DNA of 64,000 nt, from assembly GCF_029024105.1 (NCBI RefSeq), contig NZ_CP118963.1, positions 1,426,001 through 1,490,000 of the forward strand, in the 5' to 3' direction. Source of the stretch: Acinetobacter lwoffii (lineage in GTDB: Bacteria > Pseudomonadota > Gammaproteobacteria > Pseudomonadales > Moraxellaceae). The notes beneath the pieces are model-generated. The model ran no database searches and was not told the origin of the DNA. It saw nothing but the letters and a program-made list of their open reading frames with translations. The position numbers were made by a program, and so were the translations under genes. Below, one piece after another: positions 1-7,419 of the stretch (positions within the stretch are counted from its first letter, which is position 1; each line of letters opens with the position of its first letter).

Positions 1-213
1 ATGACCACAGGCGACAAGGCCACAGACACCATGATGCTGTCCATGCCTGAAGGGACTTTAAAGCCGAGTATTGGTCAGCCAAGTCAGGCCCATTTTGTCG
101 GACGTGATCTGTATTTATATCGCATGCCTTCATCTTCTCGAGCATATCCGGTTTCTCTGGAGAAAAAAGCCGAAAGTTACCGGACAATGTTTGAACATGT
201 GGGTCTGATTTAA
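1..213 (+). CDS. C-terminal end of an unrecognised protein (cut by window edge)
   Basis: An open frame runs from the first base to a TAA at 211-213 and gives 70 residues. The ATG at base 1 need not be the start, because the frame probably continues to the left of the window. I do not recognise the family. The piece has no membrane segment and ends in a mixed-charge tail (EKKAESYRTMFEHVGLI). No terminator hairpin is obvious in the 88 bases before the convergent gene that ends at 302. Confidence 0.5.
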   Translation: MTTGDKATDTMMLSMPEGTLKPSIGQPSQAHFVGRDLYLYRMPSSSRAYPVSLEKKAESYRTMFEHVGLI

Positions 214-301
214 TATTTAATCCAATAATCAGGTGAAAATAGTTAAAGAAGTTTCTGGGCTGCAGATAAGAAATAAACTTACTATTTGTAAGTTGGTGGC
301 T

Positions 302-784
302 TTATTTATTCATATTTGGATATTCGACCCAGCGATAGCTACTGATCTTAATCTCCCGGACATGATGAAAGCTTGACCAGATTAACTGGCTACCTTTGGT
401 CCATTTTAAAGCTCGAATACGCGACTCCACCTGCTGTATTTCCTCAGGCGAGGCCGGACGTAAAGGACCAATTTCTCCATATAAGCGTACTCCTGGATAA
501 CGCTTAAATTTACCTTTCAACAGTGCATGAAACCAAAACAGTTTGCTACTGTTCACGGCTTGTATGCAGGCCAGTGGCTGATACTGTAAATTTTCACAGA
601 ACGTAGTCGAATAAGTATCAAAAAAGAAACCCGTGCTGGTCTTTTTGTTGAGGAATACGGTTCCGATCGGAGTAATGCTAGGAAAGCCTTTAGAGTTGAC
701 CGTTGCAATAGGGCAATGCATGGCGGCCCGTTGTGCATCAGCGACCACCTGGCGAATCTGTTGCCATTCATTATCAGAAATCAT
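302..784 (-). CDS. pyridoxamine 5'-phosphate oxidase-family (flavin-binding split barrel) protein
   Basis: 160 residues. The N-terminal half reads like the split-barrel FMN-binding fold: an opening helix, then a strand with CPIATVNSKGFPSITPIGTVF, followed by a strand-rich stretch around YQPLACIQAV and the late RLYGEIGPLRPAS segment. Members of this broad family bind FMN, F420 or heme and act as oxidoreductases or stress proteins, and the substrate cannot be told from sequence. The ATG at 784 fits the family's N-terminus. The gene stands alone, with about 160 bases to the next gene upstream. Family assignment is fairly safe, function is not. Confidence 0.7.
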   Translation of the reverse strand: MISDNEWQQIRQVVADAQRAAMHCPIATVNSKGFPSITPIGTVFLNKKTSTGFFFDTYSTTFCENLQYQPLACIQAVNSSKLFWFHALLKGKFKRYPGVRLYGEIGPLRPASPEEIQQVESRIRALKWTKGSQLIWSSFHHVREIKISSYRWVEYPNMNK

Positions 785-895
785 GCCTTGATTCTCTTAT
801 TATTTTTATAAATTTTATAACAAATTACCCAGCTTGGCATTGCCTGAAAAAACTGAAGCTACGGCAGTTTGATCAATCTAAATCGTTATTCAGAT

Positions 896-923
896 TATAA
901 AAAAGAGCCCCATAGGCTCTTTA
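896..923 (-). terminator. intrinsic terminator of the 944-1381 gene
   Basis: AAAGAGCC (903-910) pairs with GGCTCTTT (916-923) around a 5-base loop. Read on the minus strand it is followed by a T run, 21 bases past the stop codon of the gene at 944. Confidence 0.75.
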
Positions 924-943
924 AAAAATGCAAAACTCGGCGA

Positions 944-1381
944 TTAGCCATCGTATTCGACATAATCCCATAAGTTTAAACGTGCTTTAATTTCCTGACG
1001 GATCTCGGGCAACATCGGCAAAAGAGTGCCATCAATCCATAAGCTTAACGCTTGGGCAGAGAGTACTTGCTGCAGTTCATCGACCAGTTGTGCACCTTTC
1101 AACATAATACCGGTCTCATCAGTGGCTTCGGTTTCTACACCTTTAAATAAAACCTGTAATTCATAACCGCTATCCTGAATCAGCCATTCCAGTTCAAGTT
1201 GAATATTTTCACTGGATTTCAAAACTACCTGTCCCTCGACCGTATCGGAGTCGGACAGACAGTCATGTTCCACCCGAATTTTGGCCAAATACCATTCTTG
1301 CTGGGATAAATCATGGAGAGTTTTTACAGGCGTCAGAATATCACTGAACTTAAACTGACGGCTTAAATCAAAAAATTGCAT
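944..1381 (-). CDS. conserved hypothetical protein, 145 aa
   Basis: I do not recognise the family. The product is soluble and acidic with no signal peptide or membrane segment. It begins MQFFDLSRQFKFSD and contains alternating strand-like stretches (EGQVVLKSS, LELEWLIQDSGYELQVLFKG) followed by helical C-terminal parts. It has its own intrinsic terminator at 896-923. It could be a small cytoplasmic accessory protein, but nothing in the context points to a job. Confidence 0.6.
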   Translation of the reverse strand: MQFFDLSRQFKFSDILTPVKTLHDLSQQEWYLAKIRVEHDCLSDSDTVEGQVVLKSSENIQLELEWLIQDSGYELQVLFKGVETEATDETGIMLKGAQLVDELQQVLSAQALSLWIDGTLLPMLPEIRQEIKARLNLWDYVEYDG

Positions 1382-1548
1382 GGGAGTGGAGGGCGAACAA
1401 TCGCAAAATACGAGAAAAGTGTAATTCTAAAGTAAGCGCAATCGACTGTAAAACCTTTTAAAAGATGATCGGACTAAGTTAGGTTAATCGGCTATTCTCG
1501 AAATACGGGCTTTTCATAGCATGTAATTTTAAGGTCACTCCAATGTCA

Positions 1549-3105
1549 TTACATTAACCATTCACCGGGAAATTTCGTCACCAGATTCATCATAAAACGC
1601 TGGAATTTTGTAGTTTCCGGATCATGTGAATGTTGAATGCTACGGCCATCTTTTTGATGTTCTAGCCAAATCATTTCATTTTTTTCATTCAGCTTGAGCT
1701 GATAAGCCACGCGTGGTAAGTACTGATTCATCGCACTGGTAATTTCCTTCTGAAAATCTTCCGACTCAATGACCAGACCGACTTCGGTATTCAGATAGGC
1801 TGAACGCGGATCAAAATTAAATGAACCGACAAAAACCATGCCATCCAGATCAAAAAACTTGGCATGCAAACTGGAGCTGTTTTTGTTTTTAGCCGGGATA
1901 ATGTCACCGGTCATAATTTCATACCAGGTCCGTTCTGGACGGACAATGTAGGGTTTAAATTCCCAGAGTTCGATGCCACTTTTCAATAATTGCTGACGAT
2001 ATTGCTGATAATAGGCATGCACCGCAGCCACATCATTGGCCTGAAAAGAGTTGGTCAGGATTCTGATTTTCACGCCTTGTTGCGCACGACGGGTTAAATA
2101 GTCAGCCCCTTTTTGCGTGGGAATAAAGTACGAGGACACCAGTTCCAGATGTTTTTTCGGCTCACCCATTAATTCGAGCATATGGGTATAAATATAATCG
2201 CCATTTTTGGCATGAGGACGAGCTTTTGCGGGACTATCCGCAACAAAATAAGCCGGCGCCCAGTGAATGGGTTGTTTTTTTAAGTGCTGTTCGACTTGTT
2301 TCTCGGCAATACCCACCCGGCGTTTGAGTTCAGTTTCATCAACATCTTCACGTTCAAATTCAGTTCTGAGCCTTTTAAGCATTTCAGGATGGCCGGCATC
2401 ATTCAACACCTGTCGAACGTCATAACTCAGATCATCATTCCAGAAGTTAATAAAGGTCTGATTGGCATCTGTTACGCTTTGACCCGCGAAGAATATATCC
2501 ACATCGGTGAATTGAAAATCTTCACTGGCATCAAAATATTCACTGCTGATATTGCGGCCACCGGTCACGGCTGCAGTGCCATCCGCAATGATCAGTTTAT
2601 TGTGCATGCGATGGTTGACCTTTTTCATCCGGAAACCATAATCCAGCGCACGTAAATGACGAAATTTATAGGGATTAAAAATCCGGACTTCAAAATTTGG
2701 ATGCTGGCTTAGAGCGAGAAGCTTGTCATCAAGCTGGGTGCCATTTTGATCGTCAATCTGAATCCGTACTTTAACACCGCGATCAGCGGCTTTAAGTAAT
2801 TGAGACAAGATCATATTGCCAATATAATCATCCTTCCAGATGTAATATTGCAGGTCCAGATGATATTTGGCCTTGTTAATCAGGTGCAGACGCGCTGCCA
2901 TACTCATAAAGCCATCATAGAGCGGCAAGAAAGCCGTTTTACCACTATTGATCTGCTGTTTTGAAAGTTGATTGTCGATCCAATGTGCAGGTCGAACCGG
3001 CGTGATTTTCGCTTCTTCAGCAGTGTTGGGAGCCAGTTCACAGCCAGAAAGCATGATGCTAAAAGTAAAAATGCTCAAACATACAAAGGGCGAAGGTTTA
3101 GTCAT
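1549..3105 (-). CDS. phospholipase D-family lipoprotein, cardiolipin synthase C-like
   Basis: 518 residues with two HKD motifs typical of the phospholipase D superfamily: H168-K170-D175 (HNKLIIAD) and H414-K416-D421 (HAKFFDLD), each followed by the usual G/S-x-N stretch (GGRN, GSFNFD). The N-terminus is a lipoprotein signal with lipobox LSGC at residue 22, so the enzyme is probably anchored in the envelope. Two-HKD proteins of this length with a lipid anchor resemble ClsC, which joins phosphatidyl groups to make cardiolipin. A phospholipase or nuclease role is not excluded. It is divergent from the formaldehyde dehydrogenase gene, with about 120 bases for both promoters. Confidence 0.85.
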   Translation of the reverse strand: MTKPSPFVCLSIFTFSIMLSGCELAPNTAEEAKITPVRPAHWIDNQLSKQQINSGKTAFLPLYDGFMSMAARLHLINKAKYHLDLQYYIWKDDYIGNMILSQLLKAADRGVKVRIQIDDQNGTQLDDKLLALSQHPNFEVRIFNPYKFRHLRALDYGFRMKKVNHRMHNKLIIADGTAAVTGGRNISSEYFDASEDFQFTDVDIFFAGQSVTDANQTFINFWNDDLSYDVRQVLNDAGHPEMLKRLRTEFEREDVDETELKRRVGIAEKQVEQHLKKQPIHWAPAYFVADSPAKARPHAKNGDYIYTHMLELMGEPKKHLELVSSYFIPTQKGADYLTRRAQQGVKIRILTNSFQANDVAAVHAYYQQYRQQLLKSGIELWEFKPYIVRPERTWYEIMTGDIIPAKNKNSSSLHAKFFDLDGMVFVGSFNFDPRSAYLNTEVGLVIESEDFQKEITSAMNQYLPRVAYQLKLNEKNEMIWLEHQKDGRSIQHSHDPETTKFQRFMMNLVTKFPGEWLM

Positions 3106-3226
3106 TGATGTTCCATTAATTATAGGATCTTTTATTCCTTATCTGGTGATGTTAATAGTTGAATCTCCGAATAGAAAGAGGTTACTGTTAGTCATCTGTA
3201 AATCAGCAAAAAAAGGACAGTTTTAC

Positions 3227-4339
3227 ATGAAATCACGTGCAGCAGTTGCGTTTGGTCCAGGCCAGCCATTAGAAATTGTAGAAGTGGATGTTGCTCCACC
3301 AAAAGCAGGTGAAGTATTAGTAAAAATTAGCCATACAGGTGTGTGTCATACAGATGCATTTACCTTGTCTGGTGAAGATCCTGAAGGTGTATTCCCTGCA
3401 ATTTTGGGTCATGAAGGTGCGGGTGTGGTCGTTGAAGTAGGTGAAGGAGTCACTAGCCTGAAACCGGGCGATCACGTGATTCCGCTTTATACTGCTGAGT
3501 GTGGCGAATGCTTGTTCTGTAAATCAGGCAAGACCAACCTGTGTGTTGCTGTACGGGCGACGCAAGGTAAAGGTGTCATGCCAGATGGTACGACCCGTTT
3601 CTCTTATAATGGCGAGCCGATCTATCACTATATGGGTTGTTCAACTTTTTCAGAATATACCGTGGTTGCTGAAGTTTCTCTGGCAAAAATTAATCCTGAA
3701 GCCAACCATGAGCATGTTTGCCTGCTGGGCTGTGGTGTGACTACCGGTATTGGTGCAGTACATAACACCGCTAAAGTTCAGGAAGGTGACAGTGTTGCAG
3801 TATTTGGTTTAGGTGGTATCGGTCTTGCTGTAGTGCAAGGCGCACGTCAGGCCAAAGCCGGCCGTATCATTGTGATTGATACCAATCCGGATAAATTTGA
3901 ACTGGCGAAACAGTTTGGTGCGACAGATTTCCTGAATCCAAAAGACTATGATCAGCCGATCCAGCAAGTGATCGTCGAAATGACTGGTTGGGGTGTAGAC
4001 CATTCATTCGAATGTATCGGTAATGTAGATGTAATGCGTTCAGCATTAGAATGTGCGCACCGTGGCTGGGGTCAATCAGTGATTATTGGAGTAGCCGGTG
4101 CAGGTAAAGAAATTTCAACCCGTCCATTCCAGTTAGTCACAGGTCGTAAATGGATGGGTACTGCGTTTGGTGGGGTGAAAGGCCGTTCACAATTGCCGGG
4201 AATGGTAGAGCAATCCATGAAAGGTGAAATTCAACTTGAGCCTTTTGTGACACATACCATGCCATTAGATCAGATCAATGAAGCTTTTGACCTGATGCAT
4301 GAAGGCAAGTCGATCCGTACAGTCATTCATTTTGACTAA
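3227..4339 (+). CDS. adhC: S-(hydroxymethyl)glutathione dehydrogenase / class III alcohol dehydrogenase
   Basis: 370 residues of a zinc-dependent medium-chain dehydrogenase. Catalytic zinc ligands are visible at C40 and H62. The structural zinc site is C92, C95, C98 and C106 (CGECLFCKSGKTNLC). A Rossmann signature GLGGIGLAV lies near residue 195. Class III enzymes oxidise S-hydroxymethylglutathione, the adduct of formaldehyde and glutathione, to S-formylglutathione and also reduce S-nitrosoglutathione. I chose the ATG at 3227, which has AAAAGGA at 3211-3217. The frame is open back to 2972, but that part overlaps the divergent phospholipase gene and is not family-like. No S-formylglutathione hydrolase gene is adjacent. 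Confidence 0.93.
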   Translation: MKSRAAVAFGPGQPLEIVEVDVAPPKAGEVLVKISHTGVCHTDAFTLSGEDPEGVFPAILGHEGAGVVVEVGEGVTSLKPGDHVIPLYTAECGECLFCKSGKTNLCVAVRATQGKGVMPDGTTRFSYNGEPIYHYMGCSTFSEYTVVAEVSLAKINPEANHEHVCLLGCGVTTGIGAVHNTAKVQEGDSVAVFGLGGIGLAVVQGARQAKAGRIIVIDTNPDKFELAKQFGATDFLNPKDYDQPIQQVIVEMTGWGVDHSFECIGNVDVMRSALECAHRGWGQSVIIGVAGAGKEISTRPFQLVTGRKWMGTAFGGVKGRSQLPGMVEQSMKGEIQLEPFVTHTMPLDQINEAFDLMHEGKSIRTVIHFD

Positions 4340-4351
4340 GCTGTTTTAATC

Positions 4352-4386
4352 TAAAAAAGACCGGTACCAATCCGGTCTTTTTTATG
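4352..4386 (+). terminator. intrinsic terminator of adhC
   Basis: AAAGACCGG and CCGGTCTTT pair around a short loop and are followed by a T run, 13 bases after the adhC stop. Confidence 0.85.
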
Positions 4387-4547
4387 CGGCTTTCACTTGA
4401 TTCAGGATACATTAGTGCATGAAAGCCTCACAGAGAATCACTGAAACAACACACGCCTGCTAATGTCATTACATGCCAGATGCTTATATTAAATAGGACG
4501 TATGAAAATACGTGATAAAACCATTTTAAAGAATAAGGATAAGCTCT

Positions 4548-5078
4548 ATGTCGAATGATAATTTTGATCGTGATGTAATTAAGAATGCGCCTAAAGATGT
4601 CCGCGATGATTTAAATGCTGATCCAATTACTGGTGAACCTGGTGCTCATCCTGTGGGTACAGGTGTCGGTGCTGCAGGTGGCGCAGCAGCTGGTGCAGCC
4701 ATTGGTGCTGCAGGCGGTCCAGTGGGTGTCGCTGTCGGTGGTGTAGTTGGTGCTGTTGTTGGTGGTCTGGCAGGTAAAGGTGTTGGTGAAGCTATAAATC
4801 CAACAGAAGAACAGGCTTACTGGCGTGATAATTCGATCAATACGCCATACTATTCAGATGCACGTACCACCTATAGCGATCTGGATTATGACCGTGATTA
4901 TGATACGGCCTATCGAGTCGGTTATGAAAACCGTGGCAGCTATGATGCTCATACCCGTTTTGAAGATGTAGAACCTGATTTGAGACTGAAATGGGAACAA
5001 ATGAAAGGCGAATCACGTTTAAACTGGGAACAGGCTAAATTTGCAGTGCGTGATGCCTGGAATCGTGTTTCACGTTAA
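4548..5078 (+). CDS. glycine-zipper protein with acidic, tyrosine-rich C-terminus
   Basis: 176 residues. Residues about 28-80 are a run of small residues in GxxxG/AxxxA spacing (GVGAAGGAAAGAAIGAAGG, then GGVVGAVVGGLAGKG), the glycine-zipper pattern that packs in membranes or oligomers. There is no signal peptide before it. The C-terminal half is polar and tyrosine/aspartate-rich (YSDLDYDRDYDTAYRVGYE) and ends in repeated short helices (LKWEQMKGESRLNWEQAK). Similar Acinetobacter proteins are annotated only as hypothetical, and a stress or desiccation role is a guess. An AAGGA ribosome site lies at 4534-4538. Confidence 0.75.
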   Translation: MSNDNFDRDVIKNAPKDVRDDLNADPITGEPGAHPVGTGVGAAGGAAAGAAIGAAGGPVGVAVGGVVGAVVGGLAGKGVGEAINPTEEQAYWRDNSINTPYYSDARTTYSDLDYDRDYDTAYRVGYENRGSYDAHTRFEDVEPDLRLKWEQMKGESRLNWEQAKFAVRDAWNRVSR

Positions 5079-5226
5079 TTTTTAATCTTTGGATTAAACT
5101 GAAGTTTCTTTGGTAAAATCTGCAATAGGTTTGTGGGTTTTACCAATTTTAGTGATACATCTCACGGTTTGATGAATTAATAAATAAAAGTAGAAAAGTT
5201 AATAAATATTTTTTTATATTTAATGC

Positions 5227-5255
5227 TTGTCAAATGATCACAGAGCGCGTATTTT
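5227..5255 (+). promoter_or_regulatory. predicted sigma-70 promoter of the DAHP synthase leader
   Basis: TTGTCA at 5227-5232 is separated by 17 bases from TATTTT at 5250-5255. Transcription would start near 5262 and give a leader of about 340 bases before the DAHP synthase start codon. Confidence 0.6.
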
Positions 5256-5288
5256 AATTTCAGAATCACATTTTATGAAAGACATAAC

Positions 5289-5345
5289 ATGTTAAAGCAA
5301 CCTATCATTTCAAACGCATATTTTTATTTCTGGCAGTTTAGCTAA
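5289..5345 (+). CDS. aromatic leader peptide 1 (MLKQPIISNAYFYFWQFS)
   Basis: An 18-codon open frame with TAA at 5343-5345. Residues 11-15 are Tyr-Phe-Tyr-Phe-Trp and residue 17 is Phe, so six of seven consecutive residues bar one are aromatic. Such a run is the mark of a ribosome-mediated attenuator: a shortage of charged Tyr, Phe or Trp tRNA would stall the ribosome between 5319 and 5339. CAAACGCAT (5311-5319), at the edge of the aromatic codons, pairs perfectly with ATGCGTTTG (5354-5362), giving the expected '1:2' hairpin. The ribosome site is weak (GAAAGA near 5277-5282). Confidence 0.75.
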   Translation: MLKQPIISNAYFYFWQFS

Positions 5346-5406
5346 TTGCCTGAATGCGTTTGGGCAATGAAAAGGTTGCCCACCAGTTTATACCTGATCG
5401 GCAACC
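5311..5406 (+). promoter_or_regulatory. competing hairpins of the DAHP synthase attenuator
   Basis: Three mutually overlapping pairings precede the terminator. Segment 1 CAAACGCAT (5311-5319) pairs with segment 2 ATGCGTTTG (5354-5362). Segment 2 TGGGCAA (5361-5367) can instead pair with segment 3 TTGCCCA (5376-5382). Segment 3 GGTTGCC (5374-5380) can pair with GGCAACC (5400-5406), which lies inside the terminator hairpin. Segment 1 overlaps the stalling codons. This is the architecture of amino-acid attenuators. Which pairing acts as antiterminator was not computed. Confidence 0.6.
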
Positions 5407-5422
5407 CTGATCAGGTTTTTTT
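5392..5422 (+). terminator. attenuator terminator upstream of DAHP synthase
   Basis: ACCTGATCGG (5392-5401) pairs with CTGATCAGGT (5407-5416), a 10-bp stem with one G-U pair and a 5-base loop, directly followed by seven T residues (5416-5422). It lies between leader peptide 1 and leader peptide 2, so it can only act as a premature terminator of the DAHP synthase transcript. Confidence 0.85.
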
Positions 5423-5458
5423 ATGCCTTTCATTTTTTACAATATTTTGGAGACAGCC

Positions 5459-5563
5459 ATGACAAACTTTAACTATTCATACTTTAACAACTTTTATTGG
5501 TCTTATTTTAGTCAGCTAATGACACTCACAACACCTTCGATTAGACCCATAACGCTCAAATAA
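5459..5563 (+). CDS. aromatic leader peptide 2, 34 aa
   Basis: An open frame of 34 codons with a good ribosome site (GGAG at 5449-5452, 6 bases before the ATG) and a TAA at 5561-5563. Its first 17 residues, MTNFNYSYFNNFYWSYF, hold four Phe, four Tyr and one Trp. The rest is ordinary (QLMTLTTPS...). It lies after the attenuator terminator and 36 bases before the DAHP synthase, in the same frame but separated by the stop. A perfect 6-bp hairpin (5570-5586) sits between its stop and the next ribosome site, where a terminating ribosome would disturb it. It is probably a second sensing peptide. Confidence 0.65.
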   Translation: MTNFNYSYFNNFYWSYFSQLMTLTTPSIRPITLK

Positions 5564-5569
5564 AAGTTT

Positions 5570-5586
5570 GGACTGATTGCCAGTCC
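5570..5586 (+). promoter_or_regulatory. hairpin beside the DAHP synthase ribosome-binding site
   Basis: GGACTG (5570-5575) pairs perfectly with CAGTCC (5581-5586) around ATTGC. It begins 7 bases after the stop of leader peptide 2 and ends just before the AGGA ribosome site at 5588-5591. There is no T run, so it is not a terminator. A role in translation coupling is an inference. Confidence 0.5.
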
Positions 5587-5599
5587 CAGGATTAAAGTC

Positions 5600-6649
5600 A
5601 TGAATACCCCAAATACATCACAACAACATCATGCTGAAAGCATTTTAATTTTACCTCAGCAGCTTAAGCAGCAATTGCCACTGTCTCCGCAATTAGCCAG
5701 CCAAGTCGCTGAACACCGTCAAACTATTCAAAATATATTAGAAGGCAAGGATCATCGTTTAATGGTGGTCACAGGCCCATGTTCCATTCATGATGAAGCT
5801 TCCGCGCTAGACTATGCAGAAAAATTAAAACAACTTCAGTCACAGCTATCTGATCAGATTTTCCTGGTGATGCGTGCTTATATTGAAAAACCACGGACTA
5901 CGGTGGGTTGGAAAGGTTTCCTTTACGATCCAAATCTGGATGGTTCATCCAATATGCAATTGGGCTTGGAAAAATCCCGTGACTTATACCTAAAAATTAT
6001 TGAAATGGGCCTGCCAATCGCTTCGGAAATTCTTAGCCCAATGGCAACTGCTTATTTCGATGACTTACTAGCTTGGGGTGCGATTGGCGCACGTACCAGC
6101 GAATCGCAAATTCATCGCGAAATTTCCAGCCATATGCCATATAGCATTGGTTTCAAAAATGGTACTGACGGTTCGATTCAAATTGCTCTGGATGCCATTC
6201 AGTCTGCCTCTCATCCGCATCAATTCCTGGGAATGAGCCAATCCGGTTTGCCATGCATTTTACACTCGCAAGGTAATCCGAAAGCACATTTGATTTTACG
6301 TGGCTCGAATAGCGGACCAAATTACCAATTGTCAGAAATTGAGAAAATCCGGGCCAAACATCAGATCGACTTACCGGCATTGGTGATTGACTGTAGTCAT
6401 GGCAATAGCTCAAAAAATCCGATGCTGCAGCCTGAAGTATTGGAGCAGATCGTGGCAGAACGCTTACAGACCAATGTTCGTGGCGTAATGCTAGAAAGTC
6501 ATCTTGTTGACGGCAACCAGAAAATTTCTGAGCAAATGACTTATGGTCAGTCTGTAACTGATGGATGTCTGGGCTGGGCTAAAACCGAACAGATGTTGTT
6601 AAATATGACTGACTCACTACGACTTGAAGGTTTGAAGCGTAGTGCTTAA
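5600..6649 (+). CDS. aroG: 3-deoxy-7-phosphoheptulonate (DAHP) synthase, class I
   Basis: 349 residues, the length of class I AroF/G/H enzymes. They condense phosphoenolpyruvate and erythrose 4-phosphate in the first step of the shikimate pathway. Visible family motifs are VVTGPCSIHD (metal-binding Cys and substrate loop), RAYIEKPRTTVGWKG, GARTSESQIHRE, LILRGSNSGPNY and the metal-binding DCSHGNSSK. Feedback isoenzymes differ in the N-terminal and 150-200 regions, and I cannot say whether this one is Tyr-, Phe- or Trp-sensitive. The symbol is therefore tentative among aroF, aroG and aroH. The leader holds two aromatic peptides and an attenuator, so expression should follow the supply of all three aromatic amino acids. 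Confidence 0.93.
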   Translation: MNTPNTSQQHHAESILILPQQLKQQLPLSPQLASQVAEHRQTIQNILEGKDHRLMVVTGPCSIHDEASALDYAEKLKQLQSQLSDQIFLVMRAYIEKPRTTVGWKGFLYDPNLDGSSNMQLGLEKSRDLYLKIIEMGLPIASEILSPMATAYFDDLLAWGAIGARTSESQIHREISSHMPYSIGFKNGTDGSIQIALDAIQSASHPHQFLGMSQSGLPCILHSQGNPKAHLILRGSNSGPNYQLSEIEKIRAKHQIDLPALVIDCSHGNSSKNPMLQPEVLEQIVAERLQTNVRGVMLESHLVDGNQKISEQMTYGQSVTDGCLGWAKTEQMLLNMTDSLRLEGLKRSA

Positions 6650-6658
6650 AACTGAATG

Positions 6659-6690
6659 ATGTCTTTCCTCAATTGATTGGGGAAAGACAG
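6659..6690 (+). terminator. possible terminator hairpin after DAHP synthase
   Basis: TGTCTTTCC and GGAAAGACA form a 9-bp stem ten bases after the stop codon. There is no clear T run, so termination is uncertain. Confidence 0.4.
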
Positions 6691-6825
6691 AATCCGATGA
6701 GGCTGATCAGCGGCATTTACTTAAATGCTTAAAGTAGCTAATCAGAGCATTTGAAAATAAAAATAATGATTAGAACGATTTTATAATATGAATAGCCATC
6801 TCTACTATTTCTATAAGATGAATTT

Positions 6826-7419
6826 ATGAATGATTTTTTAACGGTAACAGGTTGGATTATAGGTGTAGTATCAATTGGTTATGCTTATCTTTCAGGTAAA
6901 AAAAGCGATGAAAAATTTTCTAGTATTCTTAACAAACTAGCTTCTCAGCCTATAGAGATTTTAGCTATTCTTAGCTCACCAAATGAAAATAAAGTAATAG
7001 AGCTATATGACTTTCAGAATAGAGTTAATGAACCCTATGTTTTATCTAAGTTTGATATAGATAATGATGGAGAGGATGAAATTTTCATACAATCAGGTGC
7101 AGGACCATATAGCTGTAAATTAGAAATATATAATTATATAAAAGATCCAGATGAACCCACACTTCAATTAATGGATACAGTAGTTGTTAGCACGACTGCT
7201 GGATACATATTCACTGATATAGATAATGATGGGATGCTAGAAATTATAACAAATGATAATTCTATTAAGGCAGATAAACCCTATGTCTTAGGTTTTAGAG
7301 ATAGAGTGATTTTCAAATTTGTAGATAAAAAAATTAAAGAAATATCACGTTTAGAGCTGTATACAGAAGAAGAAATGACATCAAGATTAGAAGCGTTTGA
7401 AAAAGAGAATTTTAGTTAA
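6826..7419 (+). CDS. unknown membrane-anchored protein with two DxDNDG calcium-type repeats
   Basis: 197 residues. The first 25 residues contain a hydrophobic helix (LTVTGWIIGVVSIGYAYL) that looks like an uncleaved anchor. Two copies of a DIDNDG motif occur, FDIDNDGEDEIF and FTDIDNDGMLEII, each followed by acidic residues and a strand. This is the loop pattern of FG-GAP/VCBS-type beta-propeller blades, which often bind calcium. The base composition is clearly more AT-rich than the flanking genes and codon choice leans to ATA, AGA and TTA, which suggests acquisition. No ribosome site is striking. Function unknown. Confidence 0.6.
   Translation: MNDFLTVTGWIIGVVSIGYAYLSGKKSDEKFSSILNKLASQPIEILAILSSPNENKVIELYDFQNRVNEPYVLSKFDIDNDGEDEIFIQSGAGPYSCKLEIYNYIKDPDEPTLQLMDTVVVSTTAGYIFTDIDNDGMLEIITNDNSIKADKPYVLGFRDRVIFKFVDKKIKEISRLELYTEEEMTSRLEAFEKENFS

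Noticed and set aside
2972..3226. Upstream extension of the formaldehyde dehydrogenase frame
   Set aside because: It overlaps the start of the divergent phospholipase gene, has no ribosome site and lacks family similarity. The ATG at 3227 fits known enzymes.
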